The position numbers and the translations under genes are program-made. DNA of 64,000 nucleotides from Pseudomonas sp. PDM05. GTDB lineage: Bacteria; Pseudomonadota; Gammaproteobacteria; Pseudomonadales; Pseudomonadaceae. Each line of letters starts with the position of its first letter. The first letter of the stretch is position 1. This document shows positions 16,648-25,163 of the stretch, in pieces. Below the pieces are notes generated by a model. The model made no database searches, was not told the DNA's origin, and saw only the letters and a list, made by a program, of their open reading frames with translations. The DNA lies in NCBI RefSeq assembly GCF_014851685.1, contig NZ_JACVAC010000001.1, positions 1 through 64,000 of the forward strand. Reading direction: 5' to 3'.

Positions 16648-17817
16648 ATGACCCAACCGTCACTACGCTCCGTGGAAGTCGCCAATTTCGAAGCCCTGCT
16701 CGAACGCCTCAGCGCCGAACTCGCCAGCACCGCGCACCTCTACGACGAAAGCGGCGCCTTCCCCCATGCCAATTTCAAACGCCTGCACGAACACGGCCTG
16801 GTCGCCCTCACCGTGCCCAAGTCCCTCGGTGGCGGCGGGGCCAGCCTGCCTCAGGCACGCAAGGCGATCAGTGCGATTGCCAAGGGCGAACCCTCCACCG
16901 CACTGATCCTGGTGATGCAATACCTGCAACACACGCGCCTGCAAGACAGCAAGACCTGGCCCGCGCACCTGCGCACCCAAGTCGCCGAAGACGCCGTGCG
17001 CAACGGCGGGTTGATCAATGCGCTACGCGTCGAACCCGACCTCGGCACCCCGGCCCGTGGCGGCTTGCCGGCGACCACCGCCGTGCGCACCGCCGAGGGC
17101 TGGCGCATCAGCGGGCGCAAGATCTACTCCACCGGCAGCCACGGCCTGAGCTGGTTCGGCGTGTGGGGCCGCAGCAATGACGCCGACCCGCTGGTGGGTA
17201 CCTGGCTGGTGCCCAAGGACAGCCCCGGCGTGACCATCATCGACACCTGGGACCACCTCGGCATGCGCGCCACGTGCAGCCACGAAGTGGTGCTCGACAA
17301 CGTGCTGGTGCCGCTGGACCACGCCGTCAGTGTCAGCCCGTGGAGCGCGCCGTCGCCGGAACTGGATGCCGAAGGGTTCCTGTGGATGTCGGTGTTGCTG
17401 TCCTCGGTCTATGACGCCGTGGCCCAGGCGGCGCGTGACTGGCTGGTGAACTGGCTGGAAGAACGCCAACCGTCCAACCTCGGCGCGGCGCTGTCGACCC
17501 TGCCGCGCTTCCAGGAAACCGTCGGCCATATCGACACCCTGCTGTTCGCCAACCGTAGCCTGCTCGACGCCGCCGCCGAAGGCCACACCCCGGCCGCGAA
17601 TGCCGCGCAGTTGAAGTACCTGGTGACCAACAACGCGATTCGCGCCGTCGAGCTGGCCATCGAGGCCTCCGGCAACCCAGGTCTGTCGCGTCACAACCCG
17701 CTGCAACGCCACTACCGCGATGTGCTCTGCAGCCGCGTGCACACACCGCAGGACGACGCCGTATTGCAAGGCGCCGGCAAGGCCGCTTTCGCCCAACGCC
17801 AAAAGGAGTGCACATGA
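16648..17817 (+). CDS. Acyl-CoA-dehydrogenase-like flavoprotein (SfnB/DszC-like)
   Basis: Protein of 389 aa in the acyl-CoA dehydrogenase fold: N-terminal helices, middle beta domain (WRISGRKIYSTGS; DTWDHLGMRATCSHEVVLDN) and C-terminal helical bundle. In sulfur clusters this family includes SfnB and the DszC-type flavin monooxygenases, which bind FMNH2 and oxidise the sulfur atom rather than dehydrogenate acyl-CoA. Its stop overlaps the next start by four bases, so it is coupled to the dehydrogenase gene. Confidence 0.82.
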   Translation: MTQPSLRSVEVANFEALLERLSAELASTAHLYDESGAFPHANFKRLHEHGLVALTVPKSLGGGGASLPQARKAISAIAKGEPSTALILVMQYLQHTRLQDSKTWPAHLRTQVAEDAVRNGGLINALRVEPDLGTPARGGLPATTAVRTAEGWRISGRKIYSTGSHGLSWFGVWGRSNDADPLVGTWLVPKDSPGVTIIDTWDHLGMRATCSHEVVLDNVLVPLDHAVSVSPWSAPSPELDAEGFLWMSVLLSSVYDAVAQAARDWLVNWLEERQPSNLGAALSTLPRFQETVGHIDTLLFANRSLLDAAAEGHTPAANAAQLKYLVTNNAIRAVELAIEASGNPGLSRHNPLQRHYRDVLCSRVHTPQDDAVLQGAGKAAFAQRQKECT

Positions 17818-18758
17818 CTCAGGTGATTATTGCCAGCCAGCTGGATGAAGATTTCAACCAGGTGATCCGCGAGCGCCTCGCTGCGATCCACCCCGAGGCC
17901 CAAGTCATCGGTGTGCCCGTGGGCGTCCCCAGTGACCTGCCATCCCAGGCGAATATCCTGCTGGCGCGGCCGATCAACGTACGCGGCTACACCGCCCCGG
18001 ACACCCCGCCACCGGGCTGGCCCTACGGCACGCAGTGGGTGCACCTGGTGTCGTCGGGCATCGATTTCTACCCGCACTGGCTGTTCAACGGCCCGCCGGT
18101 GACCACCTCGCGCGGCAGTGCCGCCGACAACCTGGCCGAGTTCGCCCTGGCCGCGATCTTTGCCGCGTCCAAGCACCTGCCGGACATCTGGGTGAAGGAC
18201 TCACAGTGGAACTTCACCCCGCTGCGCCCGCTCAAGGGCACCACCCTGGGCATTCTCGGTTTTGGCGCGATTGGCGAGCGCCTGGCGCAGAAAGCCCAGG
18301 CCCTGGGGATCAACGTTGTGGCGTTGCGCCAGAGCCAGGCGCCCTTCAGCGCAGGCGTGGACGCCGCCAAGGACATCCACGACCTGTTCGCCCGTGCCGA
18401 CCACCTGGTGGTGGCCGCACCGTTGACCGAGGCCACGCGCAACCTCATCAACCGCGATGTGCTCGCCAGCGCCAAGCCGGGGCTGCACCTGATCAACATT
18501 GCGCGGGGTGGCTTGCTGGATCAGGAGGCGTTGCTGCAGGCGCTGGATAATGGCCAGGTTGGCTTGGCCTCGCTGGACGTGACCGAGCCCGAGCCGTTGC
18601 CGGATGGGCACCCGCTGTACACGCACCCGCGGGTGAGGTTGTCGCCGCATACCTCGGCGATTTCCACCCACAGTCGCCATGAGATTGCGGATACGTTCTT
18701 GGCGAATCTGGAGCGCTATGTGGCCGGTTCTGAATTGGCCAACCTCGCCAAACCCTGA
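17814..18758 (+). CDS. D-isomer-specific 2-hydroxyacid dehydrogenase
   Basis: NAD(P)-dependent dehydrogenase of 314 aa. Rossmann motif LGILGFGAIGERLAQ lies near residue 145. The family's catalytic Arg (INIARGG), Glu (TEPEPLP) and His (SPHTSA) are all present. ATG 17814 has an AAAGGAG ribosome site and overlaps the upstream stop; an in-frame GTG at 17808 is less likely. It may reduce or oxidise a 2-hydroxy-acid arising from a desulfonated substrate. Confidence 0.88.
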   Translation: MTQVIIASQLDEDFNQVIRERLAAIHPEAQVIGVPVGVPSDLPSQANILLARPINVRGYTAPDTPPPGWPYGTQWVHLVSSGIDFYPHWLFNGPPVTTSRGSAADNLAEFALAAIFAASKHLPDIWVKDSQWNFTPLRPLKGTTLGILGFGAIGERLAQKAQALGINVVALRQSQAPFSAGVDAAKDIHDLFARADHLVVAAPLTEATRNLINRDVLASAKPGLHLINIARGGLLDQEALLQALDNGQVGLASLDVTEPEPLPDGHPLYTHPRVRLSPHTSAISTHSRHEIADTFLANLERYVAGSELANLAKP

Positions 18759-18771
18759 CACCACCCAATAA

Positions 18772-18880
18772 ATGGGGGAGCGGGCTTGTGTGGGAGCGGG
18801 CTTGCTCGCGAAGGCGGTGAATCAGTCAACCTATTCATAGACTGGCACACTGCATTCGCGAGCAAGCCCGCTCCCACATT
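18772..18880. repeat. REP palindrome with a partial second copy
   Basis: A truncated GGGAGCGGGCTTG is followed directly by a complete GTGTGGGAGCGGGCTTGCTC, paired with an inverted arm ending at 18880. The remainder of this 312-bp gap, 18881-19070, is AT-rich promoter DNA with sulfur module copy C. Confidence 0.83.
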
Positions 18881-18958
18881 GGGTATTGGGCGAGCCGGAA
18901 ATATAATCAGAAAATAGCATTTAAATAACAAGCACCATGCATATTATTAATAATTAAC

Positions 18959-19051
18959 ATATAACAAAACGGACTTTTACGGACGCCTTTCATATCCATA
19001 TTGTTACAGCCAGCACCGACCCCTGACCAGGTGGAGGCCTTGCCAACCCCC
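18959..19051 (+). promoter_or_regulatory. Sulfur-island promoter-leader module, copy C
   Basis: Block 18959-18982 (ATATAACAAAACGG... ending TTACGG as -35), 16 bp, TATTGT (18999-19004) as -10, 10 nt, ACCGACCCC (19015-19023), 6 nt, GGTGGAGG (19030-19037), then GCCAACCCCC. The predicted RNA start is near 19011. The TonB receptor begins at 19071 behind its own AGGA ribosome site. Confidence 0.75.
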
Positions 19052-19070
19052 ACTTTCTCAGGACATCACC

Positions 19071-21191
19071 ATGAGCCATGCCCGTGTGCCCAGCCGCCTC
19101 ACCCTCGCCGCTTCTCTCGCCTTGCTCGGCGTCTACGCCCACGCCGATGACACCGCCCTGCCGGTGGTGAATGTCACCGCCGAACACCGCAGCGAAGACC
19201 TGCAGAAAACCCCGCTGGCGATTTCCGCATTCGACGAGCAGACCCTGGACGACAAGCAGATCCGCAGCGTGCGCGACCTCTCCGGCCAGGTGCCGAACCT
19301 GACCCTCAGTCGCCAGTCGATCTCCTACAGCGCGCAGACCTATGGCATCCGTGGCATCGGCGAAACCGACCCGATCCAGGAAGCCGCCGTAGCGGTGTAT
19401 GCCGACGACCTGTACATCCCCCGCGCCATTTCCTCGATGCTCGATTTCAACGATGTCGAGCGCGTCGAAGTGCTGCGCGGCCCCCAGGGCACACTGTACG
19501 GACGCAACAGCAGCGCCGGGGCGATCCGCGTGATCACCCGCGACCCGAACCAGGAGACCCGTGGTTTCGTCGAACTTGGCGCCGGTAACTACAACGCGCA
19601 GAACGGCCGCGTCCTGATCAGCGGCCCGCTGGTGGACAACGCGCTGTTCGCCAGCTTCTCGGCGATCCGCCTGAGCCGCGACGGCACCGTGTCAAACCCG
19701 ACGCGGGGCAAGGACGTGAACAACGTCGACATCCAGTCCTATCGCGGCAAGCTGCGCTACAAGCCCGAGGATTCGCCGTGGGATGTGCAACTGACCCTGG
19801 CCGGCACCTTTGACCGCGGTGACACCACCAGCTATTCGCCCTTCGATGCCAACGGGCATTTCGACAAGTTCAAGAGCTACAGCAGCCTCGACCCGAAAAA
19901 CCGCCTCGACCAGGGCAGTTCGGTGTTACGCGCCCTCTATGCGATCGACGATCACCTGAACGTCAAGTCGGTCACCGCCTGGTCCTCGTTCAACCAGCCG
20001 GTGGACTACGACAACTCCGGCCAGGCCACGCTGATCCAGAACAACCTGATCCTCTACAAGCAGAACTACGCGACCCAGGAGTTCCAACTCAACGGCGACT
20101 ACGACGCCTTCAGCTTCAGCACCGGCCTGTACCTGTACCGCGAGCGCTTCGACGCCGACCGCGACAACCTCACCTATTCCATCCCACGCAACCGCGTGAT
20201 CGGCCAGGGCCAGTACAGCACCACCAACACTGAAAGCTATGCGCTCTACGGCCAGGGCACCTACAAGATCACCCCGCAACTGTCGCTGATCGCCGGCCTG
20301 CGCTTTACTCGCGAGCACAAGAATTTCGAGTTCACCAACTACGCGATCAACACCGACCGGCAGATCACCGGCACCAACTTTGCCGCCGAGTCGAGCAAGT
20401 CCTGGCAGTCCACCAGCCCGAAACTCGGCTTCGAATACGCCTGGACCCCGCACCTGAACCAGTACGCCTACGTCGCCAAGGGCTTCAAGGCCGGCGGCTA
20501 CGACAACCGTGCACCGACCCGCGCCGCCGCCGAGCAGGCGTTCTCGCCGGAAGACGTGACCACCTGGGAAACCGGCTTGAAGGGTGACTTCTTCGACCAG
20601 CGCCTGCGCGCCAACGTTGCGCTGTTCTACAACGACTACAAGGACCTGCAGACCAACGCCTACGACCCGGCGCTGGGCGTGAGCCTGCGCACCAACGTCG
20701 GCCAGGCCCACACCTACGGCGTCGAGCTGGAGACCCTCACCGCCCTGAGCCGCGACTTGCAACTGACCGCCAACCTCGGCTACCTGGAAAGCCAGTACGA
20801 CGACTTCCAGAACGCCAGCGGCGCAGGCGTGGATGCCAACGGCAAGCACCTGGTGTTCTCGCCGCGCTGGAACGCCAGCGTCGGGCTCAACTACACAATC
20901 CCGGCCGGCTTGCCGGGCACGTGGCTGGCGGGCACGGATGCGCAGTTCCAGACCAAGTCCTGGGCCAACGCACTGAACGACGACATCCAGCAAGTGCCGC
21001 AGCAAACCTTCTGGAACGCCAACACCCGCTACATCAGCGGCGACGGCCACTGGACCACCACCCTTGCGGTGAAAAACCTGCTGGACCGCGCCTATCCGCA
21101 ATCGGTGGGCTACGTGCCGTCCAGCGGTGCGCGCTACTACTCGGTCAACGACCCGCGCACCGTGTTGCTGTCAGTGCGCTACGACCTCTGA
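19071..21191 (+). CDS. TonB-dependent outer-membrane receptor, probable organosulfur uptake
   Basis: Receptor of 706 aa: signal peptide 1-25, a TonB-box-like stretch (PVVNVTA) near 31-37, plug domain with VEVLRGPQGTLYGRNSSAGA near 140-160, then a 22-strand barrel ending in the aromatic-poor C-terminus SVRYDL. Its promoter carries the same module as two sulfur-scavenging genes, so it most likely brings in a bulky sulfate ester or sulfonate, as SftP does in Pseudomonas putida. It is convergent with tonB (21197), 5 bp apart; that is a different transcription unit. Confidence 0.87.
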   Translation: MSHARVPSRLTLAASLALLGVYAHADDTALPVVNVTAEHRSEDLQKTPLAISAFDEQTLDDKQIRSVRDLSGQVPNLTLSRQSISYSAQTYGIRGIGETDPIQEAAVAVYADDLYIPRAISSMLDFNDVERVEVLRGPQGTLYGRNSSAGAIRVITRDPNQETRGFVELGAGNYNAQNGRVLISGPLVDNALFASFSAIRLSRDGTVSNPTRGKDVNNVDIQSYRGKLRYKPEDSPWDVQLTLAGTFDRGDTTSYSPFDANGHFDKFKSYSSLDPKNRLDQGSSVLRALYAIDDHLNVKSVTAWSSFNQPVDYDNSGQATLIQNNLILYKQNYATQEFQLNGDYDAFSFSTGLYLYRERFDADRDNLTYSIPRNRVIGQGQYSTTNTESYALYGQGTYKITPQLSLIAGLRFTREHKNFEFTNYAINTDRQITGTNFAAESSKSWQSTSPKLGFEYAWTPHLNQYAYVAKGFKAGGYDNRAPTRAAAEQAFSPEDVTTWETGLKGDFFDQRLRANVALFYNDYKDLQTNAYDPALGVSLRTNVGQAHTYGVELETLTALSRDLQLTANLGYLESQYDDFQNASGAGVDANGKHLVFSPRWNASVGLNYTIPAGLPGTWLAGTDAQFQTKSWANALNDDIQQVPQQTFWNANTRYISGDGHWTTTLAVKNLLDRAYPQSVGYVPSSGARYYSVNDPRTVLLSVRYDL

Positions 21192-21196
21192 GGCGC

Positions 21197-21961
21197 CTAT
21201 TTGATGCGGTAGTGGAAGGTGTTGCGCACCGCCGGTACGGCGACCGCCTTGCCCTCAACGATGCGCGGTTGGTAGCGGAAGGTGTTCGCCGCCGCCAGTG
21301 AAGGCCGCATGAACAATGGATGGCAGCCGTCGAGCACCCGCGGATTTTCCACGCGGCCCTGAGGGTTGACGGTGTACTCCACGGAGCAATCACCTTCGAT
21401 GTTCTTGTCCAGGGCGCGCTCCGGGTAGTCCGGAGCTTGCTTGCTCAAGGGCTGGTATTGGCGGCTGTCAAACGCCGGGGCTGCCGCCGGAGCCGCAGGA
21501 CGGGCGCGTTCGGCGGCCAGGCGTTGTTGGTCCAGGCGCTGCTGCTCCAACTCGCGGTTGCGCTGCTCGGTCGCCAGTCGCTCTTGCTGCTGCGCGATTT
21601 TCTGGTCCTCGACCCGCTTGCGGGCCAAGGCGGCTTTCTCCAGCTTTTGCGCCTGGATCCGTGGATCGACCACAGGTTTGGGCGGTACCGGCACGGCAAC
21701 CGGCTCCGGTGGCGCGGGGGGTGCGACGACCACTGGCTCAGGCACTGGCGCGGGCGCCGGGGGCAGCATCACCAACTGGGTGTGCATCACCCGTGGTGCC
21801 TCCACCAGCGGTTTTTCCGTGGACCAGCCCAGCATCAGCGCGGCCAACACACCGACGTGCAGCGCCACCGCGATGCTCGCCGCCAAGCTGTTGCGCCAAA
21901 ACCCCGCCGTGTCCCGGGGCAGCCTTGCAAGCCTTGGACTGTGCATGATCATCGCCGTCAT
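21197..21961 (-). CDS. tonB: TonB energy transducer of the phytate operon
   Basis: Periplasm-spanning protein of 254 aa. One N-terminal membrane helix (about 24-46), a Pro-rich stretch with EPV/PKP repeats (67-95), an unusual Lys/Gln/Arg-rich coiled segment (about 103-152), and a C-terminal TonB domain with YPERALDKNIEGDCSVEYTV. The start overlaps the exbD stop (ATGA). The long charged helix is not typical of housekeeping TonB and suggests a dedicated transducer for the receptor encoded upstream. Confidence 0.88.
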   Translation of the reverse strand: MTAMIMHSPRLARLPRDTAGFWRNSLAASIAVALHVGVLAALMLGWSTEKPLVEAPRVMHTQLVMLPPAPAPVPEPVVVAPPAPPEPVAVPVPPKPVVDPRIQAQKLEKAALARKRVEDQKIAQQQERLATEQRNRELEQQRLDQQRLAAERARPAAPAAAPAFDSRQYQPLSKQAPDYPERALDKNIEGDCSVEYTVNPQGRVENPRVLDGCHPLFMRPSLAAANTFRYQPRIVEGKAVAVPAVRNTFHYRIK

Positions 21962-22404
21962 TGCAGGGCCTCGGTCACCAGCCCCAGGTTGCTCACACCG
22001 CCTTTCTGCAACACCGCCATGGCCGCGACCACGCGACCGTAGCCGGCGTTATCGTCGGCGCGGATGTACACCTGGGTGTCACTGCGCGCCGCCACCACCT
22101 GCATGACCTTGGCGCCCATTTCGTCCAGACTCACGGCGCTGTCGGTCTGGTGCTGGGTATCGAGTTCGCCGCCGAGGTTCCAGTAGTAGCCACCGTCGGC
22201 TTTCACCGACAACGTCAGGATCTGCTGGCGCGTGTCGGTGGCCAGCGCCTCGGCGGCGACCTTGGGCAGTTCGATCTTCACGCCCTGGGTCAGCATCGGC
22301 GCGGTGACCATGAAGATCACCAGCAGCACCAGCATCACGTCGATATACGGCACCACGTTCATCTCGGCCTTGGGCCCGTGCTTGCGTTGCGGCCTGGTCA
22401 GCAT
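21958..22404 (-). CDS. exbD: ExbD-family proton channel subunit
   Basis: Inner-membrane protein of 148 aa with one membrane helix (about 17-37, VVPYIDVMLVLLVIFMVTAP) containing the proton-carrying D22, then a periplasmic domain. Works with ExbB to energise TonB. It lies 15 bp after exbB and overlaps tonB by four bases. Confidence 0.92.
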   Translation of the reverse strand: MLTRPQRKHGPKAEMNVVPYIDVMLVLLVIFMVTAPMLTQGVKIELPKVAAEALATDTRQQILTLSVKADGGYYWNLGGELDTQHQTDSAVSLDEMGAKVMQVVAARSDTQVYIRADDNAGYGRVVAAMAVLQKGGVSNLGLVTEALQ

Positions 22405-22419
22405 CGTCTTGCTCCTCTT

Positions 22420-23112
22420 TCAGGCGGCCACGGCCAGGTTGATCGGCGTGCCGCGCAAGGTACGGTGCAGGCGCACTTGCAGTTCGTTGCCGAAGGCGTA
22501 GTAGCGGGTGAGCAAGGTCTGGCCACGGGCCGCAAAGCGGTTGTAGGCGATCACCGCCGGAATCGCCGCAAACAGACCGATGGCCGTGGCGATCAACGCT
22601 TCAGCGATGCCCGGCGCCACCGTGGACAGCGTGGCCTGTTGCACCTGGGACAAGCCGATGAACGAATTCATGATGCCCCACACGGTGCCAAACAAGCCGA
22701 TGTAAGGGCTGACCGAGCCCACGGTCGCGAGAAATTGCAGGCCCTTTTCCAGTTCGATTTCCTGCTCGGTGATCGCCACCTGCAACGCCCGCTCCACCCC
22801 TTCGAGCACCGCCGGATCATGGCTGTGCAGGTGCTGGTATTCCTCGATCCCGGCGATAAAGATCGGCGCAATGCCGCCCTCACCCGCCTGCACCGCGTCG
22901 CGGTACAGCGGCTGCAAGTCGGGCGCGGCGCGAAAGCGCTGCACAAAAGCGTGCAACTGGCGCTCCAGGCGGCGCAGCACAGTGCCGCGCTGGATGATCA
23001 AGTACCAACTGAGCAAGGAAGCCAGCAGCAGCGTGATCATCACCGCCTTGACCAACAGGCTGGCGTCGCTGATCAAACCCCAGATCGTCATATGTTCCAT
23101 CGTCGCGTGCAT
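22420..23112 (-). CDS. exbB: ExbB/TolQ-family proton channel subunit
   Basis: Inner-membrane MotA/TolQ/ExbB protein of 230 aa with three predicted helices: about 18-40, 130-150 and 168-190. Conserved blocks include GSVSPYIGLFGTVWGIMNSF and TAIGLFAAIPAVIAYNRF. GGAG precedes ATG 23112. It follows phytase by 46 bp in the same operon. Confidence 0.9.
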   Translation of the reverse strand: MHATMEHMTIWGLISDASLLVKAVMITLLLASLLSWYLIIQRGTVLRRLERQLHAFVQRFRAAPDLQPLYRDAVQAGEGGIAPIFIAGIEEYQHLHSHDPAVLEGVERALQVAITEQEIELEKGLQFLATVGSVSPYIGLFGTVWGIMNSFIGLSQVQQATLSTVAPGIAEALIATAIGLFAAIPAVIAYNRFAARGQTLLTRYYAFGNELQVRLHRTLRGTPINLAVAA

Positions 23113-23158
23113 GGTGAACTCCTATTCGAATAAAAAGTGATGACCGGGTGATGACGCG

Positions 23159-25021
23159 TTACGGCAATTTCAGCGTGCGGGTCACCTCGGCCCACGGCAC
23201 AAACTTGAAGTTCTGGGCCTGCTCGGGCATGCGCTTGCGCCCGTCCTGCACCACCAGCATGCCCTGGCTCCAGGGCCCGCCGAGGTTGATCGCAGTGACT
23301 TCCAGGCCATCGGTCTGCGAAGCACCGTCGATACCGGCGTCGGCATTCAGGCCGACGCGAAACGCACCGTGGGTGGCGAACGGCGGTTCGGCATCCACCA
23401 CCAGGTAGCTGTCGTTGCCCTGGCTGGAGATCACCAGGTAGTCGCGTTTATCGCTCTGGTACAACGCCAGGCCCTCGACGTCCGCATGCAGTTGCGGCCC
23501 CACCTTGATCACGCTGGTGAGCTTGGCCGGCTGGTCGGCGCGGGCATCCACCGCCCACACGCCGACGTCTTCTTCACCGATAAACAGGCGCTGGCGCTGG
23601 TCATCGGCCACGCAGCCTTCGGGCTGGCTGTCGACCTTGAACTGGCGCACCAACTCGCCGTGCACGCGGCCGTCCGAGGCGCTCAGGCGGTATTGCAGGA
23701 AGGTGCCGTCCTTGTCGTTGGCAATGGCATAGATCTCGCCGCTGGCGGGCTGAAACAGGCAGATGCCGTAGATCGCCTTGAGCGGCGTCGGCACTTCACC
23801 GGCTTCGCGCAGCTCGCCGCTGCTGCGGTCGATGCTGAACAGGCTCAGGCTGTTGTGATCACGGTTGCTGGCGACGGCAAGGTCGACGTTCTGCGTGCCC
23901 AACTTGAAATTGGGGCGCACGTCGACGTTGTTCAGGCGCCCGACCGCCAGTTCCTGCAACAGCTTGCCGTCCAGGTCATAGGCCAGCAGGCCCTGCTTTT
24001 TGTTGGTGCCGAGCACGCGGCTTTTGCCCGGCTGGTCGGGGTGAATCCAGATCGCCGGATCATCCGCTGCATCGCCCTGACGGCCGACAGGATCGCTCTG
24101 GCGCACGGCCGCGACCTCTGGAATCACCGCTTCGACCGGCACCGCCTTGGCCTGCCAGTTGAGCTTGCCCTGATAGAGCTTGCCAGTGTCGTCATCACGC
24201 ACCAGCAGTTGCTGGCCGCTCACCGCCAGTTGCTCCGGTTCCTTGAGGCCTGGCAGGCTCAGGCTCGATTGCTCGACCCAACGCTCACCGCTTTGCTGGA
24301 ACAGATGCAGTTGAGCCGTCTTGGGATCAAGCGCGATCACACCACCCGGCACCAGCGCCATGGCCCCGGCTTCGCGCTTGGGATTGTCGAACACTGCCAC
24401 CGGCGTGCGTTTCACATCCGCTTCCGGGTGCGCCGGGTAAGCCCACCAGCCGAGGTTTTCTTCGTTCACCACCAGGCGATTGGCGCCGTCGTCCACCTGG
24501 CAGAATTGCGCCGACGGTGGCAACGGCAGACCGCGTACGCGCTGGGGTTCGTTCAACAACGTGGCGCCATTGCCCACCAGCCACTGTTCACCTTTGCCTT
24601 CTTCACCCACCAGGAACACAAACAGGTTGGCCGCCGAATCGCGGTACAGGCACAGGCCGTTCACGGCGTAGTCGCGGGTCGGCAGGTAGAGCGGTTTGCC
24701 GAAGGTCTTGGCGGAGGCGTCGAGGTTGATCAGCAGGGCTTGCTGGCGATCATTGTCGAGGCTGACGACCAGGGTCTGGGAACCGGCGGTGCGGGTATCG
24801 AGGCTGCTGAAGTTGCCCTTGAAACGGGCCAGTTCGGCACCTTTGGCGTCGACCAGTTGCAAGCCGTCGCGGGGGCTTGCGGTGAGGCGTTCATTGCTAT
24901 TCACAAAGGCCATGGCCTCAGCATTCAAGCCAGTCGCCCAAGGCGTCAGGGTCAGGTCAGCAGCCATAACAGGTGCGCCGATTGCCAGGGCAACCAGCAA
25001 GTACAGTTTGGAAATTCTCAT
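23159..25021 (-). CDS. Beta-propeller phytase, two-domain (3-phytase)
   Basis: Secreted phosphatase of 620 aa that releases phosphate from myo-inositol hexakisphosphate in a calcium-dependent way. Signal peptide 1-21. The C-terminal propeller (about 285-620) has the family marks DDPAIWIHPD, GRLNNVDVR, EGCVADD with GEEDVGVW, DVEGLALYQ and SSQGNDSYLVV. Residues 25-280 form a second, degenerate propeller. Dual-domain forms are known, where the incomplete domain aids the active one. ATG 25021 is chosen over a TTG two codons upstream. Sits between its receptor and exbB. Confidence 0.9.
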   Translation of the reverse strand: MRISKLYLLVALAIGAPVMAADLTLTPWATGLNAEAMAFVNSNERLTASPRDGLQLVDAKGAELARFKGNFSSLDTRTAGSQTLVVSLDNDRQQALLINLDASAKTFGKPLYLPTRDYAVNGLCLYRDSAANLFVFLVGEEGKGEQWLVGNGATLLNEPQRVRGLPLPPSAQFCQVDDGANRLVVNEENLGWWAYPAHPEADVKRTPVAVFDNPKREAGAMALVPGGVIALDPKTAQLHLFQQSGERWVEQSSLSLPGLKEPEQLAVSGQQLLVRDDDTGKLYQGKLNWQAKAVPVEAVIPEVAAVRQSDPVGRQGDAADDPAIWIHPDQPGKSRVLGTNKKQGLLAYDLDGKLLQELAVGRLNNVDVRPNFKLGTQNVDLAVASNRDHNSLSLFSIDRSSGELREAGEVPTPLKAIYGICLFQPASGEIYAIANDKDGTFLQYRLSASDGRVHGELVRQFKVDSQPEGCVADDQRQRLFIGEEDVGVWAVDARADQPAKLTSVIKVGPQLHADVEGLALYQSDKRDYLVISSQGNDSYLVVDAEPPFATHGAFRVGLNADAGIDGASQTDGLEVTAINLGGPWSQGMLVVQDGRKRMPEQAQNFKFVPWAEVTRTLKLP

Positions 25022-25056
25022 GAACAAACAAATCCTTTGAAAACAATGGAGATCTA

Positions 25057-25147
25057 CTGTGGGAGCGGGCTTGCTCGCGAACGCGGTGGTTCAGTAACAG
25101 CTGTGGTGACTGATACAGCGCATTCGCGAGCAAGCCCGCTCCCACAT
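25057..25147. repeat. REP palindrome in the phytate operon
   Basis: CTGTGGGAGCGGGCTTGCTC and its inverted copy lie between the receptor and phytase genes, so the transcript would carry a long hairpin there. Confidence 0.85.
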
Positions 25148-25163
25148 TGGGAATGTGTTGAAG

